From: Tubulanus polymorphus | Lineage: Eukaryota > Nemertea > Palaeonemertea > Tubulaniformes > Tubulanidae | Direction of reading: 5' to 3' | Length of the DNA stretch: 64,000 nucleotides | NCBI RefSeq assembly: GCF_964204645.1 | Contig: NW_027437460.1 | Location: 33,001 to 97,000, forward strand | Shown: in pieces, positions 14,681-27,985 of the stretch | Layout: each line of letters opens with the position of its first letter | How positions within the stretch are numbered: position 1 is the first letter of the stretch | The notes under the pieces: generated by a model | The model's input: the letters and a program-made list of their open reading frames with translations, nothing else | Databases searched by the model: none | What the model was told of the DNA's origin: nothing | Program-made: the position numbers and the translations under genes

Positions 14681-17600
14681 AACCCATCAACTCGAAATCA
14701 GTTCAGTTTACCTTAACCTATCATTTCAGATTGAATCTATCATCTTCAGGAGCAAAAGTAGCTAGAAAATTCGTAATCTTTCCACCTATCTATTTGAAAT
14801 CAGTTCAATACGCCTAAACCCATCTTTTCAGATTGAATCCATCATCTTCAGAAGCAAAAGCAGCCAGAAAATTCTGAATCTTTCAAACAGTCTATTGAAA
14901 ATCAGTTCAGTACTCCCTAACCCACCAATTAAGATAGAATTCATCATCTTTAGGACCATATTTAGCTAGAAAAATCTGTATCTTTCAACCCATCTACTCG
15001 AAATCAGTTCAGTTTACCTTAACCTATCATTTCAGATCGAATTCATCATCTTCAGGAGCATTTAGTAGCCAGAAAATTCTTAATATTTCCACCTATCTAT
15101 TTCAAATCAGTTCAATACGCCTAAACCCATCTTTTCAGATTGAAACCATCATCTTCAGAAGCAAAAGCAGCCAGAAAATTCTGAATCTTTCAAACAGTCT
15201 ATTGAAAATCAGTTCAGTACACCCTAACCCACCAATTAAGATAGAATTCATCATCTTTAGGACCATATTTAGCTAGAAAAATCTGTATCTTTCAACCCAT
15301 CTACTCGACATCAGTTTAGTTTACCTTAACCTATCATTTCAGATCGAATCCATCATCTTCAGGAGCATTTAGTAGCCAGAAAATTCTTAATCTTTCCACC
15401 TATCTATTTCAAATCAGTTCAATACGCCTAAACCCATCTTTTCAGATTGAATCCATCATCTTCAGAAGCAAAAGAAGCCAGAAAATTCTGAGTCTTTCAA
15501 ACAGTCTATTGAAAATCAGTTCAGTACACCCTAACCCACCAATTAAGATAGAATTCATCATCTTTAGGACCATATTTAGCTAGAAAAATCTGTATCTTTC
15601 AACCCATCTACTCGAAATCAGTTCAGTTTACCTTAACCTATCATTTCAGATCGAATCTATCATCTTCAGGAGCAAAAGTAGCTAGAAAATTCTTAATCTT
15701 TCCACCTATCTATTTCAAATCAGTTCAATACGCCTAAACCCATCTTTTCAGATTGAAACCATCATCTTCAGAAGCAAAAGCAGCCAGAAAATTCTGAATC
15801 TTTCAAACAGTCTATTGAAAATCAGTTCATTACACCCTAACCCACCAATTAAGATAGAATTCATCATCTTTAGGACCATATTTAGCTAGAAAAATCTGTA
15901 TCTTTCAACCCATCTACTCGAAATCAGTTCAGTTTACCTTAACCTATCATTTCAGATTGAATCTATCATCTTCAGGAGCAAAAGTAGCTAGAAAATTCTT
16001 AATCTTTCCACCTATCTATTTCAAATCAGTTCAATACGCCTAAACCCATCTTTTCAGATTGAATCCATCATCTTCAGAAGCAAAAGCAGCCAGAAAATTC
16101 TGAATCTTTCAAACAGTCTATTGAAAATCAGTTCAGTACTCCCTAACCCACCAATTAAGATAGAATTCATCATCTTTGGGACCATATTTAGCTAGAAAAA
16201 TCTGTATCTTTCAACCCATCTACTCGAAATCAGTTTAGTTTACCTTAACCTAGCATTTGAGATCGAATCCATCATCTTTAGGAGCAAAAGTAGCAAGAAA
16301 ATTCTTAATCTTTCCACCTATCTATTTCAAATCAGTTCAATACGCCAAAAACTATCTTTTCAGATTGAATCCATCACCTTCAGAAGCAAAAGAAGCCAGA
16401 AAATTCTGAATCTTTCAAACAGTCTATTGAAAATCAGTTCAGTACACCCTAACCCACCAATTAAGATAGAATTCATCATCTTTAGGACCATATTTAGCTA
16501 GAAAAATCTGTATCTTTCAACCCATCTACTCGAAATCAGTTCAGTTTACCTTAACCTATCATTTCAGATCGAATTCATCATCTTCAGGAGCATTTAGTAG
16601 CCAGAAAATTCTTAATCTTTCCACCTATCTATTTCAAATCAGTTCAATACGCCTAAACCCATCTTTTCAGATTGAATCCATCATCTTCAGAAGCAAAAGC
16701 AGCCAGAAAATCCTGAATCTTTCAAACAGTCTATTGAAAATCAGTTCAGTACACCCTAACCCACCAATTAAGATAGAATTCATCATCTTTAGGACCATAT
16801 TTAGCTAGAAAAATCTGTATCTTTCAACCGATCTACTCGAAATCAGTTCACTTTACCTTAACCAATCATTTCAGATCGAATCCATCATCTTCAGGAGCAA
16901 AAGTAGCTAGAAAATTCTTAATCTTTCCACCTATCTATTTGAAATCAGTTCAATACGCCTAAACCCATCTTTTCAGATTGAATCCATCATCTTCAGAAGC
17001 AAAAGCAGCCAGAAAATTCTGAATCTTTCAAACAGTCTATTGAAAATCAGTTCAGTACACCCTAACCCACCAATTAAGATAGATTCATCATCTTTAGGAC
17101 CATATTTAGCTAGAAAAATCTGTATCTTTCAACCCATCTACTCGAAATCAGTTCAGTTTACCTTAACCTATCATTTGAGATCGAATCCATCATCTTCAGG
17201 AGCATTTAGTAGCCAGAAAATTCTTAAACTTTCCACCTATCTATTTCAAATCAGTTCAATACGCCTAAACCCATCTTTTCAGATTGAATCCATCATCTTC
17301 AGAAGCAAAAGCAGCCAGAAAATTCTGAATCTTTCAAACAGTCTATTCAAAATCAGTTCAGTACACCCTAACCCACCAATTAAGATAGAATTCATCATCT
17401 TTAGGACCATATTTAGCTAGAAAAATCTGTATCTTTCAACCGATCTACTCGAAATCAGTTCAGTTTACCTTAACCTATCATTTCAGATCGAATCCATCAT
17501 CTTCAGGAGCAAAAAGTAGCTAGAAAATTCTTAATCTTTCCACCTATCTATTTCAAATCAGTTCAATACGCCTAAACCCATCTTTTCAGATTGAAAGCAT

Positions 17601-17744
17601 CATCTTCAGAAGCAAAAGCAGCCAGAAAATTCTGAATCTTTCAAACAGTCTATTGAAAATCAGTTCAGTACACCCTAACCCACCAATTAAGATAGAATTC
17701 ATCATCTTTAGGACCATATTTAGCTAGAAAAATCTGTATCTTTC
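14681..17744 (+). repeat. Higher-order block, 10 trimers (3,064 bp)
   Basis: Runs from the CATCAACTCG variant at 14,681 to its next copy at 17,745. It carries an ordered series of private variants: CGTAATC, TAATATTTCC at 15,081, CTCGACATC near 15,305, CTGAGTC near 15,488, the divergent ACGCCAAAAACTATC monomer near 16,340, TTCACTTTACC near 16,850 and TTAAACTTTCC near 17,224. The same series in the same order follows in the next block, so this is a tandem duplication of ten trimers rather than chance sharing. Confidence 0.85.
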
Positions 17745-20700
17745 AACCCATCAACTCGAAATCAGTTCAGTTTACCTTAACCTATCATTTCAGATTGAAT
17801 CTATCATCTTCAGGAGCAAAAGTAGCTAGAAAATTCGTAATCTTTCCACCTATCTATTTGAAATCAGTTCAATACGCCTAAACCCATCTTTTCAGATTGA
17901 ATCCATCATCTTCAGAAGCAAAAGCAGCCAGAAAATTCTGAATCTTTCAAACAGTCTATTGAAAATCAGTTCAGTACTCCCTAACCCACCAATTAAGATA
18001 GAATTCATCATCTTTAGGACCATATTTAGCTAGAAAAATCTGTATCTTTCAACCCATCTACTCGAAATCAGTTCAGTTTACCTTAACCTATCATTTCAGA
18101 TCGAATTCATCATCTTCAGGAGCATTTAGTAGCCAGAAAATTCTTAATATTTCCACCTATCTATTTCAAATCAGTTCAATACGCCTAAACCCATCTTTTC
18201 AGATTGAAACCATCATCTTCAGAAGCAAAAGCAGCCAGAAAATTCTGAATCTTTCAAACAGTCTATTGAAAATCAGTTCAGTACACCCTAACCCACCAAT
18301 TAAGATAGAATTCATCATCTTTAGGACCATATTTAGCTAGAAAAATCTGTATCTTTCAACCCATCTACTCGACATCAGTTTAGTTTACCTTAACCTATCA
18401 TTTCAGATCGAATCCATCATCTTCAGGAGCATTTAGTAGCCAGAAAATTCTTAATCTTTCCACCTATCTATTTCAAATCAGTTCAATACGCCTAAACCCA
18501 TCTTTTCAGATTGAATCCATCATCTTCAGAAGCAAAAGAAGCCAGAAAATTCTGAGTCTTTCAAACAGTCTATTGAAAATCAGTTCAGTACACCCTAACC
18601 CACCAATTAAGATAGAATTCATCATCTTTAGGACCATATTTAGCTAGAAAAATCTGTATCTTTCAACCCATCTACTCGAAATCAGTTCAGTTTACCTTAA
18701 CCTATCATTTCAGATCGAATCTATCATCTTCAGGAGCAAAAGTAGCTAGAAAATTCTTAATCTTTCCACCTATCTATTTCAAATCAGTTCAATACGCCTA
18801 AACCCATCTTTTCAGATTGAAACCATCATCTTCAGAAGCAAAAGCAGCCAGAAAATTCTGAATCTTTCAAACAGTCTATTGAAAATCAGTTCATTACACC
18901 CTAACCCACCAATTAAGATAGAATTCATCATCTTTAGGACCATATTTAGCTAGAAAAATCTGTATCTTTCAACCCATCTACTCGAAATCAGTTCAGTTTA
19001 CCTTAACCTATCATTTCAGATTGAATCTATCATCTTCAGGAGCAAAAGTAGCTAGAAAATTCTTAATCTTTCCACCTATCTATTTCAAATCAGTTCAATA
19101 CGCCTAAACCCATCTTTTCAGATTGAATCCATCATCTTCAGAAGCAAAAGCAGCCAGAAAATTCTGAATCTTTCAAACAGTCTATTGAAAATCAGTTCAG
19201 TACTCCCTAACCCACCAATTAAGATAGAATTCATCATCTTTGGGACCATATTTAGCTAGAAAAATCTGTATCTTTCAACCCATCTACTCGAAATCAGTTT
19301 AGTTTACCTTAACCTAGCATTTGAGATCGAATCCATCATCTTTAGGAGCAAAAGTAGCAAGAAAATTCTTAATCTTTCCACCTATCTATTTCAAATCAGT
19401 TCAATACGCCAAAAACTATCTTTTCAGATTGAATCCATCACCTTCAGAAGCAAAAGAAGCCAGAAAATTCTGAATCTTTCAAACAGTCTATTGAAAATCA
19501 GTTCAGTACACCCTAACCCACCAATTAAGATAGAATTCATCATCTTTAGGACCATATTTAGCTAGAAAAATCTGTATCTTTCAACCCATCTACTCGAAAT
19601 CAGTTCAGTTTACCTTAACCTATCATTTCAGATCGAATTCATCATCTTCAGGAGCATTTAGTAGCCAGAAAATTCTTAATCTTTCCACCTATCTATTTCA
19701 AATCAGTTCAATACGCCTAAACCCATCTTTTCAGATTGAATCCATCATCTTCAGAAGCAAAAGCAGCCAGAAAATCCTGAATCTTTCAAACAGTCTATTG
19801 AAAATCAGTTCAGTACACCCTAACCCACCAATTAAGATAGAATTCATCATCTTTAGGACCATATTTAGCTAGAAAAATCTGTATCTTTCAACCGATCTAC
19901 TCGAAATCAGTTCACTTTACCTTAACCAATCATTTCAGATCGAATCCATCATCTTCAGGAGCAAAAGTAGCTAGAAAATTCTTAATCTTTCCACCTATCT
20001 ATTTGAAATCAGTTCAATACGCCTAAACCCATCTTTTCAGATTGAATCCATCATCTTCAGAAGCAAAAGCAGCCAGAAAATCCTGAATCTTTCAAACAGT
20101 CTATTGAAAATCAGTTCAGTACACCCTAACCCACCAATTAAGATAGAATTCATCATCTTTAGGACCATATTTAGCTAGAAAAATCTGTATCTTTCAACCG
20201 ATCTACTCGAAATCAGTTCACTTTACCTTAACCAATCATTTCAGATCGAATCCATCATCTTCAGGAGCAAAAGTAGCTAGAAAATTCTTAATCTTTCCAC
20301 CTATCTATTTGAAATCAGTTCAATACGCCTAAACCCATCTTTTCAGATTGAATCCATCATCTTCAGAAGCAAAAGCAGCCAGAAAATTCTGAATCTTTCA
20401 AACAGTCTATTGAAAATCAGTTCAGTACACCCTAACCCACCAATTAAGATAGATTCATCATCTTTAGGACCATATTTAGCTAGAAAAATCTGTATCTTTC
20501 AACCCATCTACTCGAAATCAGTTCAGTTTACCTTAACCTATCATTTGAGATCGAATCCATCATCTTCAGGAGCATTTAGTAGCCAGAAAATTCTTAAACT
20601 TTCCACCTATCTATTTCAAATCAGTTCAATACGCCTAAACCCATCTTTTCAGATTGAATCCATCATCTTCAGAAGCAAAAGCAGCCAGAAAATTCTGAAT

Positions 20701-21114
20701 CTTTCAAACAGTCTATTCAAAATCAGTTCAGTACACCCTAACCCACCAATTAAGATAGAATTCATCATCTTTAGGACCATATTTAGCTAGAAAAATCTGT
20801 ATCTTTCAACCGATCTACTCGAAATCAGTTCAGTTTACCTTAACCTATCATTTCAGATCGAATCCATCATCTTCAGGAGCAAAAAGTAGCTAGAAAATTA
20901 TTAATCTTTCCACCTATCTATTTCAAATCAGTTCAATACGCCTAAACCCATCTTTTCAGATTGAAAGCATCATCTTCAGAAGCAAAAGCAGCCAGAAAAT
21001 TCTGAATCTTTCAAACAGTCTATTGAAAATCAGTTCAGTACACCCTAACCCACCAATTAAGATAGAATTCATCATCTTTAGGACCATATTTAGCTAGAAA
21101 AATCTGTATCTTTC
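17745..21114 (+). repeat. Higher-order block, 11 trimers (3,370 bp)
   Basis: Repeats the ordered variant series of the preceding block: TAATATTTCC at 18,145, CTCGACATC near 18,370, CTGAGTC near 18,553, CCAAAAACTATC near 19,410 and TTAAACTTTCC near 20,594. It is one trimer longer because the TTCACTTTACC-bearing unit is present twice, near 19,912 and 20,219. This is an added single unit, as expected of unequal exchange. A further partial copy begins at 21,115. Confidence 0.85.
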
Positions 21115-23100
21115 AACCCATCAACTCGAAATCAGTTCAGTTTACCTTAACCTATCATTTCAGATTGAATCTATCATCTTCAGGAGCAAAAGTAGCTAGA
21201 AAATTCGTAATCTTTCCACCTATCTATTTGAAATCAGTTCAATACGCCTAAACCCATCTTTTCAGATTGAATCCATCATCTTCAGAAGCAAAAGCAGCCA
21301 GAAAATTCTGAATCTTTCAAACAGTCTATTGAAAATCAGTTCAGTACTCCCTAACCCACCAATTAAGATAGAATTCATCATCTTTAGGACCATATTTAGC
21401 TAGAAAAATCTGTATCTTTCAACCCATCTACTCGAAATCAGTTCAGTTTACCTTAACCTATCATTTCAGATCGAATTCATCATCTTCAGGAGCATTTAGT
21501 AGCCAGAAAATTCTTAATATTTCCACCTATCTATTTCAAATCAGTTCAATACGCCTAAACCCATCTTTTCAGATTGAAACCATCATCTTCAGAAGCAAAA
21601 GCAGCCAGAAAATTCTGAATCTTTCAAACAGTCTATTGAAAATCAGTTCAGTACACCCTAACCCACCAATTAAGATAGAATTCATCATCTTTAGGACCAT
21701 ATTTAGCTAGAAAAATCTGTATCTTTCAACCCATCTACTCGACATCAGTTTAGTTTACCTTAACCTATCATTTCAGATCGAATCCATCATCTTCAGGAGC
21801 ATTTAGTAGCCAGAAAATTCTTAATCTTTCCACCTATCTATTTCAAATCAGTTCAATACGCCTAAACCCATCTTTTCAGATTGAATCCATCATCTTCAGA
21901 AGCAAAAGAAGCCAGAAAATTCTGAGTCTTTCAAACAGTCTATTGAAAATCAGTTCAGTACACCCTAACCCACCAATTAAGATAGAATTCATCATCTTTA
22001 GGACCATATTTAGCTAGAAAAATCTGTATCTTTCAACCCATCTACTCGAAATCAGTTGAGTTTACCTTAACCTATCATTTCAGATCGAATCTATCATCTT
22101 CAGGAGCAAAAGTAGCTAGAAAATTCTTAATCTTTCCACCTATCTATTTCAAATCAGTTCAATACGCCTAAACCCATCTTTTCAGATTGAAACCATCATC
22201 TTCAGAAGCAAAAGCAGCCAGAAAATTCTGAATCTTTCAAACAGTCTATTGAAAATCAGTTCATTACACCCTAACCCACCAATTAAGATAGAATTCATCA
22301 TCTTTAGGACCATATTTAGCTAGAAAAATCTGTATCTTTCAACCCATCTACTCGAAATCAGTTCAGTTTACCTTAACCTATCATTTCAGATTGAATCTAT
22401 CATCTTCAGGAGCAAAAGTAGCTAGAAAATTCTTAATCTTTCCACCTATCTATTTCAAATCAGTTCAATACGCCTAAACCCATCTTTTCAGATTGAATCC
22501 ATCATCTTCAGAAGCAAAAGCAGCCAGAAAATTCTGAATCTTTCAAACAGTCTATTGAAAATCAGTTCAGTACTCCCTAACCCACCAATTAAGATAGAAT
22601 TCATCATCTTTGGGACCATATTTAGCTAGAAAAATCTGTATCTTTCAACCCATCTACTCGAAATCAGTTTAGTTTACCTTAACCTAGCATTTGAGATCGA
22701 ATCCATCATCTTTAGGAGCAAAAGTAGCAAGAAAATTCTTAATCTTTCCACCTATCTATTTCAAATCAGTTCAATACGCCAAAAACTATCTTTTCAGATT
22801 GAATCCATCACCTTCAGAAGCAAAAGAAGCCAGAAAATTCTGAATCTTTCAAACAGTCTATTGAAAATCAGTTCAGTACACCCTAACCCACCAATTAAGA
22901 TAGAATTCATCATCTTTAGGACCATATTTAGCTAGAAAAATCTGTATCTTTCAACCCATCTACTCGAAATCAGTTCAGTTTACCTTAACCTATCATTTCA
23001 GATCGAATTCATCATCTTCAGGAGCATTTAGTAGCCAGAAAATTCTTAATCTTTCCACCTATCTATTTCAAATCAGTTCAATACGCCTAAACCCATCTTT
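21115..23100 (+). repeat. Partial higher-order block, fourth in series
   Basis: The same variant series starts again (CATCAACTCG at 21,115, TAATATTTCC at 21,515, CTCGACATC near 21,740, CTGAGTC near 21,923, CCAAAAACTATC near 22,780). It departs at about 23,100, where monomer B reads GATTGAAACC instead of GATTGAATCC. Beyond about 23,270 the order of variants is rearranged, with CTCGACATC and CTGAGTC reappearing near 23,580 and 23,763. The breakpoint is estimated by eye. Confidence 0.65.
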
Positions 23101-26100
23101 TCAGATTGAAACCATCATCTTCAGAAGCAAAAGCAGCCAGAAAATTCTGAATCTTTCAAACAGTCTATTGAAAATCAGTTCAGTACACCCTAACCCACCA
23201 ATTAAGATAGAATTCATCATCTTTAGGACCATATTTAGCTAGAAAAATCTGTATCTTTCAACCCATCTACTCGAAATCAGTTCAGTTTACCTTAACCTAT
23301 CATTTCAGATCGAATCCATCCTCTTCAGGAGCAAAAAGTAGCTAGAAAATTCTTAATCTTTTCACCTATCTATTTCAAAGCAGTTCAATACGCCTAAACC
23401 CATCTTTTCAGATTGAAAGCATCATCTTCAGAAGCAAAAGCAGCCAGAAAATTCTGAATCTTTCAAACAGTCTATTGAAAATCAGTTCAGTACACCCTAA
23501 CCCACCAATTAAGATAGAATTCATCATCTTTAGGACCATATTTAGCTAGAAAAATCTGTATCTTTCAACCCATCTACTCGACATCAGTTTAGTTTACCTT
23601 AACCTATCATTTCAGATCGAATCCATCATCTTCAGGAGCATTTAGTAGCCAGAAAATTCTTAATCTTTCCACCTATCTATTTCAAATCAGTTCAATACGC
23701 CTAAACCCATCTTTTCAGATTGAATCCATCATCTTCAGAAGCAAAAGAAGCCAGAAAATTCTGAGTCTTTCAAACAGTCTATTGAAAATCAGTTCAGTAC
23801 ACCCTAACCCACCAATTAAGATAGAATTCATCATCTTTAGGACCATATTTAGCTAGAAAAATCTGTATCTTTCAACCCATCTACTCGAAATCAGTTCAGT
23901 TTACCTTAACCTATCATTTGAGATCGAATCCATCATCTTCAGGAGCATTTAGTAGCCAGAAAATTCTTAAACTTTCCACCTATCTATTTCAAATCAGTTC
24001 AATACGCCTAAACCCATCTTTTCAGATTGAATCCATCATCTTCAGAAGCAAAAGCAGCCAGAAAATTCTGAATCTTTCAAACAGTCTATTCAAAATCAGT
24101 TCAGTACACCCTAACCCACCAATTAAGATAGAATTCATCATCTTTGGGACCATATTTAGCTAGAAAAATCTGTATCTTTCAACCCATCTACTCGAAATCA
24201 GTTTAGTTTACCTTAACCTAGCATTTGAGATCGAATCCATCATCTTTAGGAGCAAAAGTAGCAAGAAAATTCTTAATCTTTCCACCTATCTATTTCAAAT
24301 CAGTTCAATACGCCAAAAACTATCTTTTCAGATTGAATCCATCATCTTCAGAAGCAAAAGCAGCCAGAAAATTCTGAATCTTTCAAACAGTCTATTGAAA
24401 ATCAGTTCAGTACTCCCTAACCCACCAATTAAGATAGAATTCATCATCTTTGGGACCATATTTAGCTAGAAAAATCTGTATCTTTCAACCCATCTACTCG
24501 AAATCAGTTTAGTTTACCTTAACCTAGCATTTGAGATCGAATCCATCATCTTTAGGAGCAAAAGTAGTAAGAAAATTCTTAATCTTTCCACCTATCTATT
24601 TCAAATCAGTTCAATACGCCAAAAACTATCTTTTCAGATTGAATCCATCACCTTCAGAAGCAAAAGAAGCCAGAAAATTCTGAATCTTTCAAACAGTCTA
24701 TTGAAAATCAGTTCAGTACACCCTAACCCACCAATTAAGATAGAATTCATCATCTTTAGGACCATATTTAGCTAGAAAAATCTGTATCTTTCAACCCATC
24801 TACTCGAAATCAGTTCAGTTTACCTTAACCTATCATTTCAGATCGAATTCATCATCTTCAGGAGCATTTAGTAGCCAGAAAATTCTTAATCTTTCCACCT
24901 ATCTATTTCAAATCAGTTCAATACGCCTAAACCCATCTTTTCAGATTGAAACCATCATCTTCAGAAGCAAAAGCAGCCAGAAAATTCTGAATCTTTCAAA
25001 CAGTCTATTGAAAATCAGTTCAGTACACCCTAACCCACCAATTAAGATAGAATTCATCATCTTTAGGACCATATTTAGCTAGAAAAATCTGTATCTTTCA
25101 ACCCATCTACTCGAAATCAGTTCAGTTTACCTTAACCTATCATTTCAGATCGAATCCATCCTCTTCAGGAGCAAAAAGTAGCTAGAAAATTCTTAATCTT
25201 TCCACCTATCTATTTCAAAGCAGTTCAATACGCCTAAACCCATCTTTTCAGATTGAAAGCATCATCTTCAGAAGCAAAAGCAGCCAGAAAATTCTGAATC
25301 TTTCAAACAGTCTATTGAAAATCAGTTCAGTACACCCTAACCCACCAATTAAGATAGAATTCATCATCTTTAGGACCATATTTAGCTAGAAAAATCTGTA
25401 TCTTTCAACCCATCTACTCGAAATCAGTTCAGTTTACCTTAACCTATCATTTCAGATTGAATCTATCATCTTCAGGAGCAAAAGTAGCTAGAAAATTCTT
25501 AATTTTTCCACCTATCTATTTCAAATCAGTTCAATACGCCTAAACCCATCTTTTCAGATTGAATCCATCATCTTCAGAAGCAAAAGCAGCCAGAAAATTC
25601 TGAATCTTTCAAACAGTCTATTGAAAATCAGTTCAGTACACCCTAACCCACCAATTAAGATAGAATTCATCATCTTTAGGACCATATTTAGCTAGAAAAA
25701 TCTGTATCTTTCAACCCATCTACTCGAAATCAGTTCAGTTTACCTTAACCTATCATTTCAGATCGAATCCATCATCTTCAGGAGCATTTAGTAGCCAGAA
25801 AATTCTTAATCTTTCCACCTATCTATTTCAAATCAGTTCAATACGCCTAAACCCATCTTTTCAGATTGAATCCATCATCTTCAGAAGCAAAAGCAGCCAG
25901 AAAATCCTGAATCTTTCAAACAGTCTATTGAAAATCAGTTCAGTACACCCTAACCCACCAATTAAGATAGAATTCATCATCTTTAGGACCATATTTAGCT
26001 AGAAAAATCTGTATCTTTCAACCGATCTACTCGAAATCAGTTCACTTTACCTTAACCAATCATTTCAGATCGAATCCATCATCTTCAGGAGCAAAAGTAG

Positions 26101-26963
26101 CTAGAAAATTCTTAATCTTTCCACCTATCTATTTGAAATCAGTTCAATACGCCTAAACCCATCTTTTCAGATTGAATCCATCATCTTCAGAAGCAAAAGC
26201 AGCCAGAAAATTCTGAATCTTTCAAACAGTCTATTGAAAATCAGTTCAGTACACCCTAACCCACCAATTAAGATAGATTCATCATCTTTAGGACCATATT
26301 TAGCTAGAAAAATCTGTATCTTTCAACCCATCTACTCGAAATCAGTTCAGTTTACCTTAACCTATCATTTCAGATCGAATCCATCATCTTCAGGAGCATT
26401 TAGTAGCCAGAAAATTCTTAATCTTTCCACCTATCTATTTCAAATCAGTTCAATACGCCTAAACCCATCTTTTCAGATTGAATCCATCATCTTCAGAAGC
26501 AAAAGCAGCCAGAAAATTCTGAATCTTTCAAACAGTCTATTGAAAATCAGTTCAGTACACCCTAACCCACCAATTAAGATAGAATTCATCATCTTTAGGA
26601 CCATATTTAGCTAGAAAAATCTGTATCTTTCAACCGATCTACTCGAAATCAGTTCAATTTACCTTAACCAATCATTTCAGATCGAATCCATCATCTTCAG
26701 GAGCAAAAAGTAGCTAGAAAATTCTTAATCTTTCCACCTATCTATTTCAAATCAGTTCAATATGCCTAAACCCATCTTTTCAGATTGAATCCATCATCTT
26801 CAGAAGCAAAAGCAGCCAGAAAATCCTGAATCTTTCAAACAGTCTATTCAAAATCAGTTCAGTACACCCTAACACACCAATTAAGATAGAATTCATCATC
26901 TTTAGGACCATATTTAGCTAGAAAAATCTGTATCTTTCAACCCATCTACTCGAAATCAGTTCA

Positions 26964-27985
26964 GTTTACCTTAACCTATCATTTCAGATCGAATCCATCA
27001 TCTTCAGGAGCATTTAGTAGCCAGAAAATTCTTAATCTTTCCACCTATCTATTTCAAATCAGTTCAATACGCCTAAACCCATCTTTTCGGATTGAAAGCA
27101 TCATCTTCAGAAGCAAAAGCAGCCAGAAAATTCTGAATCTTTCAAACAGTCTATTGAAAATCAGTTCAGTACACCCTAACCCACCAATTAAGATAGAATT
27201 CATCATCTTTAGGACCATATTTAGCTAGAAAAATCTGTATCTTTCAACCGATCTACTCGAAATCAGTTCAGTTTACCTTAACCTATCATTTGAGATCGAA
27301 TCCATCATCTTCAGAAGCAAAAGCAGCCAGAAAATTCTGAATCTTTCAAACAGTCTATTGAAAATCAGTTCAGTACTCCCTAACCCACCAATTAAGATAG
27401 AATTCATCATCTTTAGGACCATATTTAGCTAGAAAAATCTGTATCTTTCAACCCATCTACTCGAAATCAGTTCAGTTTACCTTAACCTATCATTTCAGAT
27501 CGAATTCATCATCTTCAGGAGCATTTAGTAGCCAGAAAATTCTTAATCTTTCCACCTATCTATTTCAAATCAGTTCAATACGCCTAAACCCATCTTTTCG
27601 GATTGAAAGCATCATCTTCAGAAGCAAAAGCAGCCAGAAAATTCTGAATCTTTCAAACAGTCTATTGAAAATCAGTTCAGTACACCCTAACCCACCAATT
27701 AAGATAGAATTCATCATCTTTAGGACCATATTTAGCTAGAAAAATCTGTATCTTTCAACCGATCTACTCGAAATCAGTTCAGTTTACCTTAACCTATCAT
27801 TTGAGATCGAATCCATCATCTTCAGAAGCAAAAGCAGCCAGAAAATTCTGAATCTTTCAAACAGTCTATTGAAAATCAGTTCAGTACTCCCTAACCCACC
27901 AATTAAGATAGAATTCATCATCTTTAGGACCATATTTAGCTAGAAAAATCTGTATCTTTCAACCCATCTACTCGAAATCAGTTCA
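26964..27985 (+). repeat. Tandem pair of 511-bp units (trimer plus 204-bp dimer)
   Basis: Unit starts (GTTTACC) lie at 26,964, 27,271, 27,475, 27,782 and 27,986, giving spacings of 307, 204, 307 and 204 bp. The 204-bp units at 27,271-27,474 and 27,782-27,985 begin as monomer A and continue as monomer B after ATCATCTTCAG, so exactly one monomer length is missing. Both 511-bp copies share the rare CTTTTCGGATTG variant. Confidence 0.9.
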
